Part shown: positions 53,113 through 62,564 of the stretch, piece by piece | Position numbering within the stretch: the first letter of the stretch is position 1 | How the letters are laid out: the number at the start of each line of letters is the position of its first letter | NCBI GenBank assembly: GCA_942493325.1 | Contig: OW818689.1 | Location: 4,588,001-4,652,000 of the forward strand | Source: JAAFHB01 sp942493325 | GTDB taxonomy: Bacteria; Bacteroidota; Bacteroidia; Bacteroidales; Prolixibacteraceae | DNA length: 64,000 bases | Direction of reading: 5' to 3' | Notes under the pieces: model-generated | The model's database searches: none | Told to the model about the DNA's origin: nothing | The model's input: the letters and a program-made list of their open reading frames with translations, nothing else | Program-made: the position numbers and the translations under genes

Positions 53113-56067
53113 TTATTTTCTGGCTCCCCCCTCTGTTGGGGAAGAGTTGGAGATGGGGGCTAACAATCCAAAATAAAAATACAGCGTTCGTTTCACGGGT
53201 TTATCCATCTTGTTTAATTCTCCGGCAGGACCTAAATTCCAGGTATCGTTGCTGATGCCCATGGCCAGTTTGGTTCCCACGGGAGGAATCGCATCCAGAA
53301 ATGAAATATCTCCTTTGGGCAGAACAGGATAGTTCTTTGGCCCCGAGATTCCATAAAAATTAAACAAACGTACAAACAGGTCATCCTCCCGGGCTACAAC
53401 CGTAAATTTTCCATCGGCCGTATTGAATTCCATCCACGAAACTTCAGGATGGTAGCCTTTAAATTGCGGTAGTCCCCATGAATTATCCCCCGGTAGTTTG
53501 CTGTTGTACATACGGTGATACACATCCAGTGAGCCACCTTGCATCCGGTTTTTCCAGACGTGGGCCGGACCTTTGCCCAACCATTTGGCTCCGATCACGT
53601 CTGACTCGGGAAAATCGAAGCTGATTCCCGTAAACATTTGATCGCCCGATACCTGGTATTCGTAATCCATTGCCAGCCACCCGCTGCTGAACATCGTCCA
53701 GGTCACTGTTTTCAGGTCGCCCGAATAGGTCAACTCAAGGGAATAATTTTTATCGCCCTTTACACTCTTCACACTTTCAAGCTGAGCGTTTCCACTTGCC
53801 AGCACCGGTCCATTATTGAATGGAATGGGTAAACCCAGGTCGTTGGTGACTCTTCGGATTTTGCCATCCTTCTTACTGAATGTTACTCCAATACCGGAGG
53901 CTTTTAGTGTCACAAGCGTGTCGTTTTCTGTCATCTCTGCCACCCCTTTTTCTTTTGACAAATCAGCCGCCTGCTGTGCAATGGGAAGTATGTTATCTTC
54001 CTCGACTCCCGTAGCTTTCAGCTTCTCGCGCTGTTTTTTTTCCTGGTCACTCACATCAATTTTCACAAGTTGGTCAACCGATTGTTGGTTGCCGCCAATT
54101 TTCCAGGTCCAACAGTAAATTTCTTCCCCGGAAGGGTTGAATGCTTTCAGGTATAGGGCATTGTAATTTTTATAATCAGCCGGGAGATTAAGTTTCAGGG
54201 ATCCGCTGTTAACCGGTTGAATGTCGGGACTTGCTACAGATCCGGATTTCATTATCCTATGGCCCGGCTGGCGTTGTTGCAACTGATTGAAATTGACCAG
54301 TTGCCATTCGAAACGGCAATCTTTCAGGTTGGTAAAATGGTAACGGTTCTCGACTCCTATATTTCCATCGAATGACTCAGGGAGTTTTATTAAACTGATT
54401 TTTACCGGGCAGTAGATTTCGCGTATGGCATAGTAACTCCCTTCCTTTTCGCGGTGTGGACCGACAACGCCATCAGGACCATTGACCCGGTTTGCATCAA
54501 TAAAACCGTTGAGATCGGTGCGCATAATCCCTTCATCGAGTAATGCCCAAAGGAAACCACCCCCTGCATTGGATGTATTCCAGAACAATTCCCAGAAATC
54601 AGCGAGTCCGACAGCTCCTCCACCATCATCCTGAGCATGCAAAAACTCGGTAGGCATGTAAATTTTGCCTTCTGCAAATATTTTTTTCGAGCTGTACCAG
54701 GTCTCGTAATGATTACAGTCGATCCCGTTGAAATCGTTTCCCGGCCTGTGATGGGGATGGATCACGGGGCGTGCAGACTTATCGTAACGGGTGAAATCGT
54801 CATCCAGTTGCTTGTTGGTTCCACCTTCATTCCCATTGGCCCAAAAGATGATCGACGGATGGTTCAGGTCACGGATGACCATCTCTTTCACAAGCTTTTC
54901 GCCGGGGGCAGTGGCATAGGAATTCTGCCAGCCAGCCAGTTCGTCGAGCACATACAATCCCAGCGAATCGCAGTAATTGAGAAAAACCTGGTCGGGCGGA
55001 TAATGTGAACAGCGTACTGCATTCATATTCATCGATCTGATCAGTTTTACATCATCAAGGTTGATCTTATCGTTCAGACTTCTACCCGTTTCGGGCCAGA
55101 AAGCGTGCCGGTTGATTCCTTTCATTTTGATTTTGGTCCCGTTCAGGTAAATACCATCGCCCTGTCGTATTTCGATGGTGCGGAAACCAAATTTTTGGGA
55201 AGTGGTATATAATTCAGATTTACCGTCTTTTAATGAAATACGAACCGAATAGCGGGAAGGAGTTTCTGCGGTCCAGCAGGCAGGATCGTTAACCTTGCAG
55301 CTTAATGTGATCAATGAATCTTTGGTGTTGATGGCCGAATTGCAGGTCGCGACTATCGCATTTTTTGCATCGAGAATTTCCGCAGTTACTGTTCGTTTTC
55401 CTTTCACGTTCTTCGGAAAAACATCCATAGCAAACGAGCCGTCTGCCCGGGCATCGATGGCCACATGTCCGATGAATTCTTCAGGAAAAGATTCCAGGTA
55501 AACGGGTCGGAAAATCCCGCCAAACACCCAGTAATCAGCGAACCGTTCGGCACTGTTCACCGAGTTGTCGGCTGACATTTTGCTAACTGTGGCTTCGAGT
55601 AGGTTGGCCTGTCCGTACTTCAGCTTGTCGGTAATGTCGTATCGAAACTGGTAAAAAGCGCCCTGGTGAAGTTCGCCGGCAGATTTTCCATTGATCTTTA
55701 ATTCTGTATCGGTCATTGAGCCTTCAAAAACGATGAATACCTTCCGGGTTTTCCATTCGGCAGGCACCTGGAATGAATATTTGTACATTCCTTTTTCGTC
55801 GGAAAATTTGAATTTTTTGCCGTAAGTCCGGTAGTCACGGCCATAATCATACTCACCAAAGCCTTGCTGTTCCCAATGTGACGGAACTTCAATTTTCGAC
55901 CATGTACCGCTGTTCCGGCCGGATGTACAGAAGAAATCCCAGGTTTTGGTATTTGTGTTGTCGGTTCCCGAAAGGTATTGAATTTCCTTTTTGGTCGTAG
56001 ATGCGGTAGAGATTAATCCCTGGGATAGGAAAATCAATAGGCTAAAAATCAAATTTTTGGGATACAT
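53113..56067 (-). CDS. Glycoside hydrolase family 2 (beta-galactosidase-like), secreted
   Basis: The enzyme has 984 residues from the ATG at 56067, which starts the signal peptide MYPKNLIFSLLIFLSQG. Upstream residues to 56100 are encoded by a palindromic repeat and are excluded. Domain order is GH2 sugar-binding (WSKIEVPSHWEQQGFG...), Ig-like, TIM barrel, and C-terminal beta-gal small-chain-like domains. The acid/base Glu is in IIFWANGNEGG (about 414) and the nucleophile Glu in YMPTEFLHAQDDGGG (about 474). KGINRHAFWPETGRSL and AVRCSHYPPD are also family motifs. It probably removes beta-galactose from rhamnogalacturonan-I side chains; other GH2 specificities cannot be excluded. Confidence 0.92.
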   Translation of the reverse strand: MYPKNLIFSLLIFLSQGLISTASTTKKEIQYLSGTDNTNTKTWDFFCTSGRNSGTWSKIEVPSHWEQQGFGEYDYGRDYRTYGKKFKFSDEKGMYKYSFQVPAEWKTRKVFIVFEGSMTDTELKINGKSAGELHQGAFYQFRYDITDKLKYGQANLLEATVSKMSADNSVNSAERFADYWVFGGIFRPVYLESFPEEFIGHVAIDARADGSFAMDVFPKNVKGKRTVTAEILDAKNAIVATCNSAINTKDSLITLSCKVNDPACWTAETPSRYSVRISLKDGKSELYTTSQKFGFRTIEIRQGDGIYLNGTKIKMKGINRHAFWPETGRSLNDKINLDDVKLIRSMNMNAVRCSHYPPDQVFLNYCDSLGLYVLDELAGWQNSYATAPGEKLVKEMVIRDLNHPSIIFWANGNEGGTNKQLDDDFTRYDKSARPVIHPHHRPGNDFNGIDCNHYETWYSSKKIFAEGKIYMPTEFLHAQDDGGGAVGLADFWELFWNTSNAGGGFLWALLDEGIMRTDLNGFIDANRVNGPDGVVGPHREKEGSYYAIREIYCPVKISLIKLPESFDGNIGVENRYHFTNLKDCRFEWQLVNFNQLQQRQPGHRIMKSGSVASPDIQPVNSGSLKLNLPADYKNYNALYLKAFNPSGEEIYCWTWKIGGNQQSVDQLVKIDVSDQEKKQREKLKATGVEEDNILPIAQQAADLSKEKGVAEMTENDTLVTLKASGIGVTFSKKDGKIRRVTNDLGLPIPFNNGPVLASGNAQLESVKSVKGDKNYSLELTYSGDLKTVTWTMFSSGWLAMDYEYQVSGDQMFTGISFDFPESDVIGAKWLGKGPAHVWKNRMQGGSLDVYHRMYNSKLPGDNSWGLPQFKGYHPEVSWMEFNTADGKFTVVAREDDLFVRLFNFYGISGPKNYPVLPKGDISFLDAIPPVGTKLAMGISNDTWNLGPAGELNKMDKPVKRTLYFYFGLLAPISNSSPTEGGARK

Positions 56068-56082
56068 TTTTTTTGTTTTACC

Positions 56083-56115
56083 AGACCTGTCAGGTTTCAA
56101 AAACCTGACATGTCT
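56083..56115. repeat. Imperfect palindrome between GH2 and GH106 genes
   Basis: AGACCTGTCAGGTTT (56083-56097) and AAACCTGACATGTCT (56101-56115) are inverted repeats with one mismatch and a three-base loop. It resembles a dispersed intergenic palindrome seen in other Bacteroidetes (memory). It overlaps the false N-terminal extension of the GH2 frame. Confidence 0.7.
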
Positions 56116-56157
56116 TTATGAAATAATACACTATAAAATTTATCTTTTACGCCGTTC

Positions 56158-59037
56158 TTAATGAATAGGCTGAAGCGGTGTAAGGGTAACTGGTCCTAAC
56201 AATCCTGATATCTGCGGTTGCCAGCCGGAGGTGGTAAATAAACCATCAGCTCCCCTGTTTTCGGCTTTATATGCAGGGAAATTTATATTGTAAAAAATTT
56301 TGTAAGGCTCTCCTTTGCGTTCCATTTCAGCCACCCGGTTACCCATCAGGTTGGTTACCGAAATTTCAAGTTTATTTTCTTCTTCAAGGGCGTTAGCGGC
56401 AATGGTGACCGAAAATGGGGAACTTATCAATGCAGTTAATTCCTTGCCATTGAGACTGATCCTGGCACTATGAGCAACCTTGCCTAAATCGAGCCGGTAA
56501 AATCCGGTCCCTGACGAAGGTTTGGCAAAAGTGGTTGAATACACGGCTGTTCCTGAGAAAGCTTTGTAACCCTCACCTTCAAATTCAGTCCATGAACTTA
56601 ATCCGGAAAGTTTCACCGGTTGCGGAAGTTCGGGACCGCCAGTTAAAAAAGTGAGCATCCATTCCCGGTTAGGCAATACATTTTCCCCGGAGTCTTCAAG
56701 GTAAACGTAATCCCGAAGCGTTACTTTACCGGGGAAAACCTGGACAAGACAACTTTCGCCGGGATTCAATTGCAGATAAACTTCACCGACTTCTCCTGAA
56801 GTTTTGGTTATCGCCTTCCCAAAGTCCCCGTTCATCGGATTATACAATGCAGCTTCGCCAATCTTGTTTTCAATTGGTACCATCCCTTCTATCTTTTCTG
56901 TCCCGCGATTGGCTATAAAATAGGTAACAGTGTTGCCGTCCGTTCGCCGGATGCTTTGCAATCCCCTGTCAAACATTGCTTCACGCCGGATTTTTGCATG
57001 CATAAGAATCTCCGGCAGGTTGCCCAACAGAATTTGGCCTTTACCCACGCTGGTTTTCTGAACATTTCCGGCAACTGTTTCGAATTTCAGCGAATTTTTT
57101 AGATCCAGAAATTCTGCCTGTCTTTCGTTAAGTTTCCCCAAACCAGGCACCCCTTCTGGAAGTTGTTCCATTAAGATTGTGGCACCGGCATCGGCAAGTT
57201 CTATCAGTTTTTTGAAAGTTTCGACCGGTATCAGTTTTACAGGGGGTAATAAAATGGTCTGGTAACTGACATCCCCGGTGAGGATTTTCCCGGACGTACT
57301 TTCCAGGTTCAGGATTTGACGATCGGAGATATAGTCGAAGGCGTAACCTTTTGAGAATAGATTTTGTGCCGTTTCACGTAGGGAAGAACCTTTGGCCGCA
57401 CCATCGAAATGAAGTAAAAGTGAACGGCCACGCACCGCGAATTCATCGGCAATGGGATAATACAATAAGATATCGTTATCGGGTTGGCCGTTTTGCAGAA
57501 ACGACTGCGTCCGGGCAATGTAAGTATTCAGGGTGCCGAAATCGTTCCAGAAGGTATTGGTAGGCCCGAAATGGACGGCCGCATAAAACATCCATCCGGG
57601 CCAGGGTGCATCCTGAGGTGAATAGGTTGTTCCGTGGTAAAAAACATGATTTACTCCACCCAAAAAGAAAAGGTCAACCGCGTGTTTTACATCAGCCAGC
57701 GAGGCTTCGAAATGATCTTTGAGCCAGGTGGCAGACTCGGAAGAGGCCAGTTTTTTACCCGTGATATGTGCTGCCGAGGAGGCTGTTTTTATTTTTACTA
57801 GATCGACGCCTTCAGTTTCGGGAATATCGGCTACTGCGTATAAATCAAGGATATTGGCCGGTGCACCGTGGGCCTGGTTGCGAATTATTTTCCCACCTTT
57901 CCTGGCCCAGTTGTGCCAGCGTTGGGTATATTTTTCAAGAATCAGATCTGATATGGTTTCACGGTAATCGGTTAATACCCTGCTGCTGATTTCGCTGGTA
58001 TCATCACCAACGAGAGCCGGCAGATAATTGCGAAGGTCGTAGCCGCGCCGCTGCTCAAATTCACTGAACATCAACGAGGTGAAATCGGCTTCGCCACGCG
58101 CGTCATCGACCTCATACGAATCATTAAACCAGGCACGTAATCCGCTAATATCATGATTTTTGAATGAATTAGTAAAGTGTCCCAAATAATTGTCGATCGC
58201 TCCGGCGGAAAAATGATCGATCACATCCCCTTCACCGCCCGGCCCGGCACGTTCAACCATTTTACCGTGCCACCCTTCGAATACGGCATACAAGTTCCAG
58301 CTACCCGCAGGGGCTATCCAGTTGAGCTGGCCTCCCGTATCAACTTTCGTTGTCAGGTTAATGATTTCATCTTTATCAGAATAGGCCATCAGGGTTTGAA
58401 GCGGCATTGGATTGGGATAGCGTACCTGATCCAAAGCCCAGTTTTGCAGACTGTCGGCATTAGCGCTGACCGGATATTTCAGTTGTGAAATATTCAGGTC
58501 TTTGCGGCTGACCGAACGCAATAAAGGTTCCTGGATCTTAGTTACTTTCTGCTCCAGACGTTCACCTTCCTTTAAGGTGTATTTTTGCACACTCATGAAT
58601 TTGCAGGCATCCTCAGGGGTAACCCACAATCCGCCAAAAGGCCATCCGGATGCCATAGCCATGTCGATACCCAAATCAAGATGTTTACTTTCCTGCAGTG
58701 TGTATTTAAAATTCTCCACCCATTGGGGCGAAAGGAATTTTACGGACCTGTTTTCATAACCCTGTACGTTATAGATCGGGGTGATCTCCAGTCCGCCCAG
58801 ACCGGCTTTTGAATAGGCTTGCAAAGCAGCTTTCAGATTGGAAGTATCAACAGCACTGCCCATCCACCACCAGCGACTCCAGGGTTTTGCTTCACGTGTG
58901 ATATTCGGCCAGCCGGGTTGTGGCTCTGCTTTTTTATCAGACTGACAAGCGACTAGAAGCAGTAGTACGATAACAAACGATGCCCGGCTGAAAATAGCAG
59001 GCAGGTATCTTATTTTATGCTTTTTAATTGTTCTCAT
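56158..59037 (-). CDS. GH106 alpha-L-rhamnosidase, lipoprotein
   Basis: The 959-residue protein starts with a lipoprotein signal ending LLLLVAC (Cys31). The GH106 opening follows: REAKPWSRWWWMGSAVDTSNLKAALQAYSKAGLGGLEITPIYNVQGYE and LGIDMAMASGWPFGG. GLRAWFNDSYEVDDARGEADFT, NILDLYAVADIPETEGVDL and HVFYHGTTYSPQDAPWPGWMFYA match the catalytic region. A beta-sandwich domain with GTGFYRLDLGKVAHSARISLNGKEL and NKLEISVTNLMGNRVAEME ends the chain. It would release alpha-rhamnose from rhamnogalacturonan oligosaccharides at the outer membrane or in the periplasm. It lies 58 bases beyond the ORF end of the GH2 frame, same strand. Confidence 0.92.
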   Translation of the reverse strand: MRTIKKHKIRYLPAIFSRASFVIVLLLLVACQSDKKAEPQPGWPNITREAKPWSRWWWMGSAVDTSNLKAALQAYSKAGLGGLEITPIYNVQGYENRSVKFLSPQWVENFKYTLQESKHLDLGIDMAMASGWPFGGLWVTPEDACKFMSVQKYTLKEGERLEQKVTKIQEPLLRSVSRKDLNISQLKYPVSANADSLQNWALDQVRYPNPMPLQTLMAYSDKDEIINLTTKVDTGGQLNWIAPAGSWNLYAVFEGWHGKMVERAGPGGEGDVIDHFSAGAIDNYLGHFTNSFKNHDISGLRAWFNDSYEVDDARGEADFTSLMFSEFEQRRGYDLRNYLPALVGDDTSEISSRVLTDYRETISDLILEKYTQRWHNWARKGGKIIRNQAHGAPANILDLYAVADIPETEGVDLVKIKTASSAAHITGKKLASSESATWLKDHFEASLADVKHAVDLFFLGGVNHVFYHGTTYSPQDAPWPGWMFYAAVHFGPTNTFWNDFGTLNTYIARTQSFLQNGQPDNDILLYYPIADEFAVRGRSLLLHFDGAAKGSSLRETAQNLFSKGYAFDYISDRQILNLESTSGKILTGDVSYQTILLPPVKLIPVETFKKLIELADAGATILMEQLPEGVPGLGKLNERQAEFLDLKNSLKFETVAGNVQKTSVGKGQILLGNLPEILMHAKIRREAMFDRGLQSIRRTDGNTVTYFIANRGTEKIEGMVPIENKIGEAALYNPMNGDFGKAITKTSGEVGEVYLQLNPGESCLVQVFPGKVTLRDYVYLEDSGENVLPNREWMLTFLTGGPELPQPVKLSGLSSWTEFEGEGYKAFSGTAVYSTTFAKPSSGTGFYRLDLGKVAHSARISLNGKELTALISSPFSVTIAANALEEENKLEISVTNLMGNRVAEMERKGEPYKIFYNINFPAYKAENRGADGLFTTSGWQPQISGLLGPVTLTPLQPIH

Positions 59038-59342
59038 TTATAGCCGATATTTACCAGTGGTGTAGTTAGTTTACAAAAATCGCCATAATATTTTCAATGG
59101 CACCATGGACATTTGAATTACTTTTCTTTTTTTTTAATTTCCCGGACAAAAGACCGGGAATGACCTACGAAATTTGCCCGGAAGATAATCTTTTGATTTG
59201 AGCTTTATCAGTAGGAGTGAAAAAGGTGTTCTAAATACGCCCATTTTGCTTTTGTATATCCGATGCGCCTGACTTTTCCCATCGAGGCACTAAGCGATCC
59301 AATCTTTTTTGCGTATATTTGTTGATAGAATCAATCATGTTT
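59038..59342. other. Divergent intergenic region between GH106 and rpn genes
   Basis: No gene is seen. It contains a hairpin TTCCCGG-ACAAAAGA-CCGGGAA (59139-59160) next to an oligo-T stretch, and the -7 box of the rpn gene. Confidence 0.5.
59314..59321 (+). promoter_or_regulatory. Candidate -7 box of the rpn gene
   Basis: TATATTTG (exact TAnnTTTG) overlaps the TTG at 59319 that opens the frame. If it is used, translation must start at the ATG at 59337 or 59343. Confidence 0.4.
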
Positions 59343-60167
59343 ATGCGTTACCTTGACCCCAAAAATGATTTAACTTTTAAGAAAATATTTGGTGAACATC
59401 CTCACCTGCTGAAAAGTTTTCTGAATGCCGTGATGCCTCTCGCGGAAGGGAAAAAAATTGTGTCGCTTGAATATTTACCTGCAGAACTGGTACCTGAAAT
59501 CCCGGTTTTTAAGAATTCGATTGTCGATGTGAGATGCCTGGACGAAAAAGGGCAGCAGTTTATTGTGGAAATGCAGATGCTCTGGACCGATAGTTTCAAA
59601 AGCAGGGTGCTGTTCAATGCTTCAAAAGCTTATATCAAGCAAGTCGGGAGAGGAATTCAATATAAAGGTTTACAGCCTGTTTACTCCCTTAATATAATTA
59701 ATGAAAATTTCGACAACAAGCCCGATACCTACATTCATCACTACCAGATTATCCATACGCAATACAGTGAGAAAGTGATAGAAGGGTTGGAATTTGTATT
59801 TATTGAACTCCCTAAATTCAAAGCTCTAAAGTTTACTGACAAAAAACTACAGGTGTTGTGGCTACGCTTTCTGTCAGAAATAAACGACCAGCAGGAAAGT
59901 ATATCACCCGATTTTATGGATGTTCCGGAACTCAAAGAGGCGTCGGAATTGATTCTCGAAAGTTGTTTCACCAAAGGGGAACTCGAAACCTATGACAAAT
60001 ACTGGGATTACATCAGCACCGAAAAAACCATAAGAGCAGATTCTTTCGAAAATGGTATGGAACAAGGAAAGTTAACTGTTGCAAAAAATCTCAAAGCAAT
60101 AGGTATTTCAAAGGCTGATATCTCAAAAGCTACCGGTCTCTCCGAACTGGAAATTGAAAATCTATGA
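59343..60167 (+). CDS. Rpn/PD-(D/E)XK nuclease family putative transposase
   Basis: This is a recombination-promoting nuclease-type protein (Rpn, PDDEXK_2 transposase-like). It begins MRYLDPKNDLTFKKIFGEHPHLLKSFLNA, the family opening. The nuclease core has NSIVDVRCLDEKGQQFIVEMQM with D62 and E76xQ78 (counting from 59343). It ends with a C-terminal sequence AIGISKADISKATGLSELEIENL typical of the Bacteroidetes members. About 274 residues, apparently intact. It lies between susD and GH106 on the opposite strand, an accessory insertion in the pectin locus. Whether such genes are mobile or have a host role is unsettled. Confidence 0.9.
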   Translation: MRYLDPKNDLTFKKIFGEHPHLLKSFLNAVMPLAEGKKIVSLEYLPAELVPEIPVFKNSIVDVRCLDEKGQQFIVEMQMLWTDSFKSRVLFNASKAYIKQVGRGIQYKGLQPVYSLNIINENFDNKPDTYIHHYQIIHTQYSEKVIEGLEFVFIELPKFKALKFTDKKLQVLWLRFLSEINDQQESISPDFMDVPELKEASELILESCFTKGELETYDKYWDYISTEKTIRADSFENGMEQGKLTVAKNLKAIGISKADISKATGLSELEIENL

Positions 60168-60286
60168 GTTTGAGAACTGGAATTTCAACAAATTTATTCC
60201 AGTCTGTTTTTTCAAGACTATGCCTGGCCAAACCCGGAGAATGGTTGAAGTGCTTTTCCTCGTTTCGGGTTATATTTTACAGATAA

Positions 60287-60316
60287 ACAAAGGTGGGTTT
60301 TATTGCCCACCTTTGT
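60287..60316. terminator. Strong bidirectional hairpin between rpn and susD
   Basis: ACAAAGGTGGG (60287-60297) pairs perfectly with CCCACCTTTGT (60306-60316). It sits between the convergent rpn and susD genes. The T-tracts are short, so its terminator role is likely but not certain. Confidence 0.7.
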
Positions 60317-60379
60317 CCGAATTTTAGTATTAATTTCTGATAATTATACTCTGCTCAATAAAATGCTTATAATGCGACA

Positions 60380-62545
60380 TTAATATCCCGGATTCTGATA
60401 AGCTGCCTTGGCTGCAGCATCAAGCGGTTGTCCGTTTTCATCGGTTAAAAGTTCGAGATAATCCCTTGGCCAAATCCTGAAAGTGTAATGTTTCTGGTAA
60501 GTGCCTTTACCATTGCCATCCTGGCCATTGCCGTTCGCCGTGTTGCTTGCCACCGGCCATAATCCTGTCATGCTTGATGCCACCTGGTTATGATACATTA
60601 CCCGATCGTACAAAATACCGGCGTTGTGCTGATCTTCCCAAGCCAATCCTTCGGAGAGAAATTCCCTTGCTTTTTCATTGTAGATGAAATGTATAAACAT
60701 GTCGCGTTTGGATGTTGCCAATGGGATATATTTCTCAGCCGAAGCTTCCGGAGTACCTGGTGTAAAGTGGCTTTCGGTAATCCTGATGGCATTAAATGTT
60801 GAGGCGTCCACCCTGTAAGGGGAGAGTTTTTCAGCTGCCGGTAAATTGGCGGCCTGTGGTTCCAGAACGGCACAAATCTCCGGACGGTTTTCTCCGGGTT
60901 TATAAGCAGCACGTTGACGCAACACATTAATATCATCAACAGCAAGATTGTACATACCTTTTCGCCCGTATGCTTCAGCGCGAACCAGATAAGTTTCTGC
61001 CAGACGCATCAGGATAGCATCGCGGGTTCCAGCTTCGCTGTTAAAGTTTGCCTCATCAGCACTTCCTCCCCGATTGGGATCAACATATTTCTTTGACGAG
61101 AGATAGGGTGCAGTGCGCGTGGTTGCCAGTCCCATAGGGGTTCCGTCGATGAACAGCCGGTAGTAGTATTTGCCTGTTACGGCTGATTTCACCCAGCGAA
61201 CCATAAACTGGTAGGGTTGGCTGTGAACCATGGCCGAATCGAGCGCCTCTTCTTTTTGATTTTCGATGTAGGTTAACGCACGTCTTCCAATATCAATCCT
61301 TTTCTGACTGGCAGTAACCGCTGCTGTTCCGGCAGGTTTATTGGCATTCCACCAAACTGCTGCTTTTGAACCCCAGGTGTATGAAGTACCTCCGCCCGCC
61401 ACGTTGCCGATGTATTCATAACTAAAAGTTTTGTAGTAGCGGGAGTCATTTACTTTGTCTGTAAAGTTGTCATAAGCCCAGTCTGTTGGCTTATAAGTTC
61501 CAAACGGACGTCCGTAGGCCATGACCCGGGTTACACCAGTCTGGTTTGTATAGTCACCAATATGGTAATTAACAGACCGGTTTTGAAACCTTCCATTCAG
61601 AGATGTATTTAAATCGAATTGAGCTGCCCACAATACTTCAGCACTGGGATTGGTTTCCGAAACCTTTGGATCGAAAAGGGTCCAGTAATCCGGTGCTAAT
61701 ACATTCACGCCAGTGATTACTGCAGTTGTATAGAAAATGACCGAATCAAGATCGGTAGACACATTTCCTTTGTACAACATCTTAAGGTGCTGTTCGTTAC
61801 TGTTTTGAAATTCGGCTCCCTGGGCTCTGTTCAGGTAAAGTTTCGCCAGCAAATGACCGGCAGCATATTTTGTAATACGCCCTCTTTGCGACTGGCTGGG
61901 AGGCAGGTTTTCGTACGCAAATTTTACATCCGAAATAATTTGTTTGTAGATTGCTTCGAGGCTCGCTTTAGGATAATAGTAGATTCCATTATCCAGTCGT
62001 TTGGCAGCGAGTAACAGGGGCACGTCTCCCATCTGATTTGAAATCAGGTAGTATGCCCATGCGCGCAGGAATAAAACTTCAGCCTTCCTCGTTTTTGCAT
62101 AAGCCGCATCGGTACCAAACTTACCGGGTTTCGCTGTCTCAATCTGTTCCAGTGCAATATTACAGTTGTTAATATGCGGATAAGCCCCCATCGGAGCGTA
62201 GGTTGAGTTGGCAGATCCAATAAAGTTATAGACGTTTCCCGCAATTGAATTTGAGCTTACATCGGATCCATATGCCGAAGTATTGGCTTTGGCAAAGGCC
62301 GATCCCGGTAAGGCTGCACTGGCATGCTGATACTGATCTGTTTCCGGATCGATCAGCTTTGCACCATTTGAATCCCATTCATGTTTGACCCTCGCATATA
62401 CATACAGCCCGTTAATCATAGCATCAAGGCCACTTTCGTTATTGTAAAAATCCTGGGTCAGGGTCGAAACCTGCTTCTCTTCCAAAAAATCCTTACATGA
62501 GAAAAAGGAAGAGATGATGAACAGACAAATAATATATTTTTTCAT
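60380..62545 (-). CDS. susD: SusD/RagB family glycan-binding lipoprotein
   Basis: SusD-like proteins cap the SusC transporter and bind oligosaccharides at the cell surface. The 721-residue protein has a lipoprotein signal (MKKYIICLFIISSFFSC, Cys17) followed by KDFLEEKQVSTLTQDFYNNESGLDAMINGLY, the RagB opening. TPR-like helices include KTRKAEVLFLRAWAYYLISNQMGDVPLL and AAGHLLAKLYLNRA. ETYLVRAEAYGRKGMYNLAVDDINVLRQRAAY and NEKAREFLSEGLAWEDQ mark the C-terminal domain. It is longer than classic SusD (about 550) because of insertions around residues 300-480. It lies 19 bases behind susC. Confidence 0.94.
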   Translation of the reverse strand: MKKYIICLFIISSFFSCKDFLEEKQVSTLTQDFYNNESGLDAMINGLYVYARVKHEWDSNGAKLIDPETDQYQHASAALPGSAFAKANTSAYGSDVSSNSIAGNVYNFIGSANSTYAPMGAYPHINNCNIALEQIETAKPGKFGTDAAYAKTRKAEVLFLRAWAYYLISNQMGDVPLLLAAKRLDNGIYYYPKASLEAIYKQIISDVKFAYENLPPSQSQRGRITKYAAGHLLAKLYLNRAQGAEFQNSNEQHLKMLYKGNVSTDLDSVIFYTTAVITGVNVLAPDYWTLFDPKVSETNPSAEVLWAAQFDLNTSLNGRFQNRSVNYHIGDYTNQTGVTRVMAYGRPFGTYKPTDWAYDNFTDKVNDSRYYKTFSYEYIGNVAGGGTSYTWGSKAAVWWNANKPAGTAAVTASQKRIDIGRRALTYIENQKEEALDSAMVHSQPYQFMVRWVKSAVTGKYYYRLFIDGTPMGLATTRTAPYLSSKKYVDPNRGGSADEANFNSEAGTRDAILMRLAETYLVRAEAYGRKGMYNLAVDDINVLRQRAAYKPGENRPEICAVLEPQAANLPAAEKLSPYRVDASTFNAIRITESHFTPGTPEASAEKYIPLATSKRDMFIHFIYNEKAREFLSEGLAWEDQHNAGILYDRVMYHNQVASSMTGLWPVASNTANGNGQDGNGKGTYQKHYTFRIWPRDYLELLTDENGQPLDAAAKAAYQNPGY

Positions 62546-62564
62546 AATGATAATTTTTAAAAAA

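Noticed and set aside
54637..55008. 123-codon plus-strand frame opposite the GH2 gene
   Set aside because: Antisense shadow of the catalytic domain; the minus-strand protein is clearly real.
56068..56100. Upstream ATG for the GH2 enzyme
   Set aside because: The extra residues are encoded by a palindromic repeat and precede a perfect signal peptide start at 56067.
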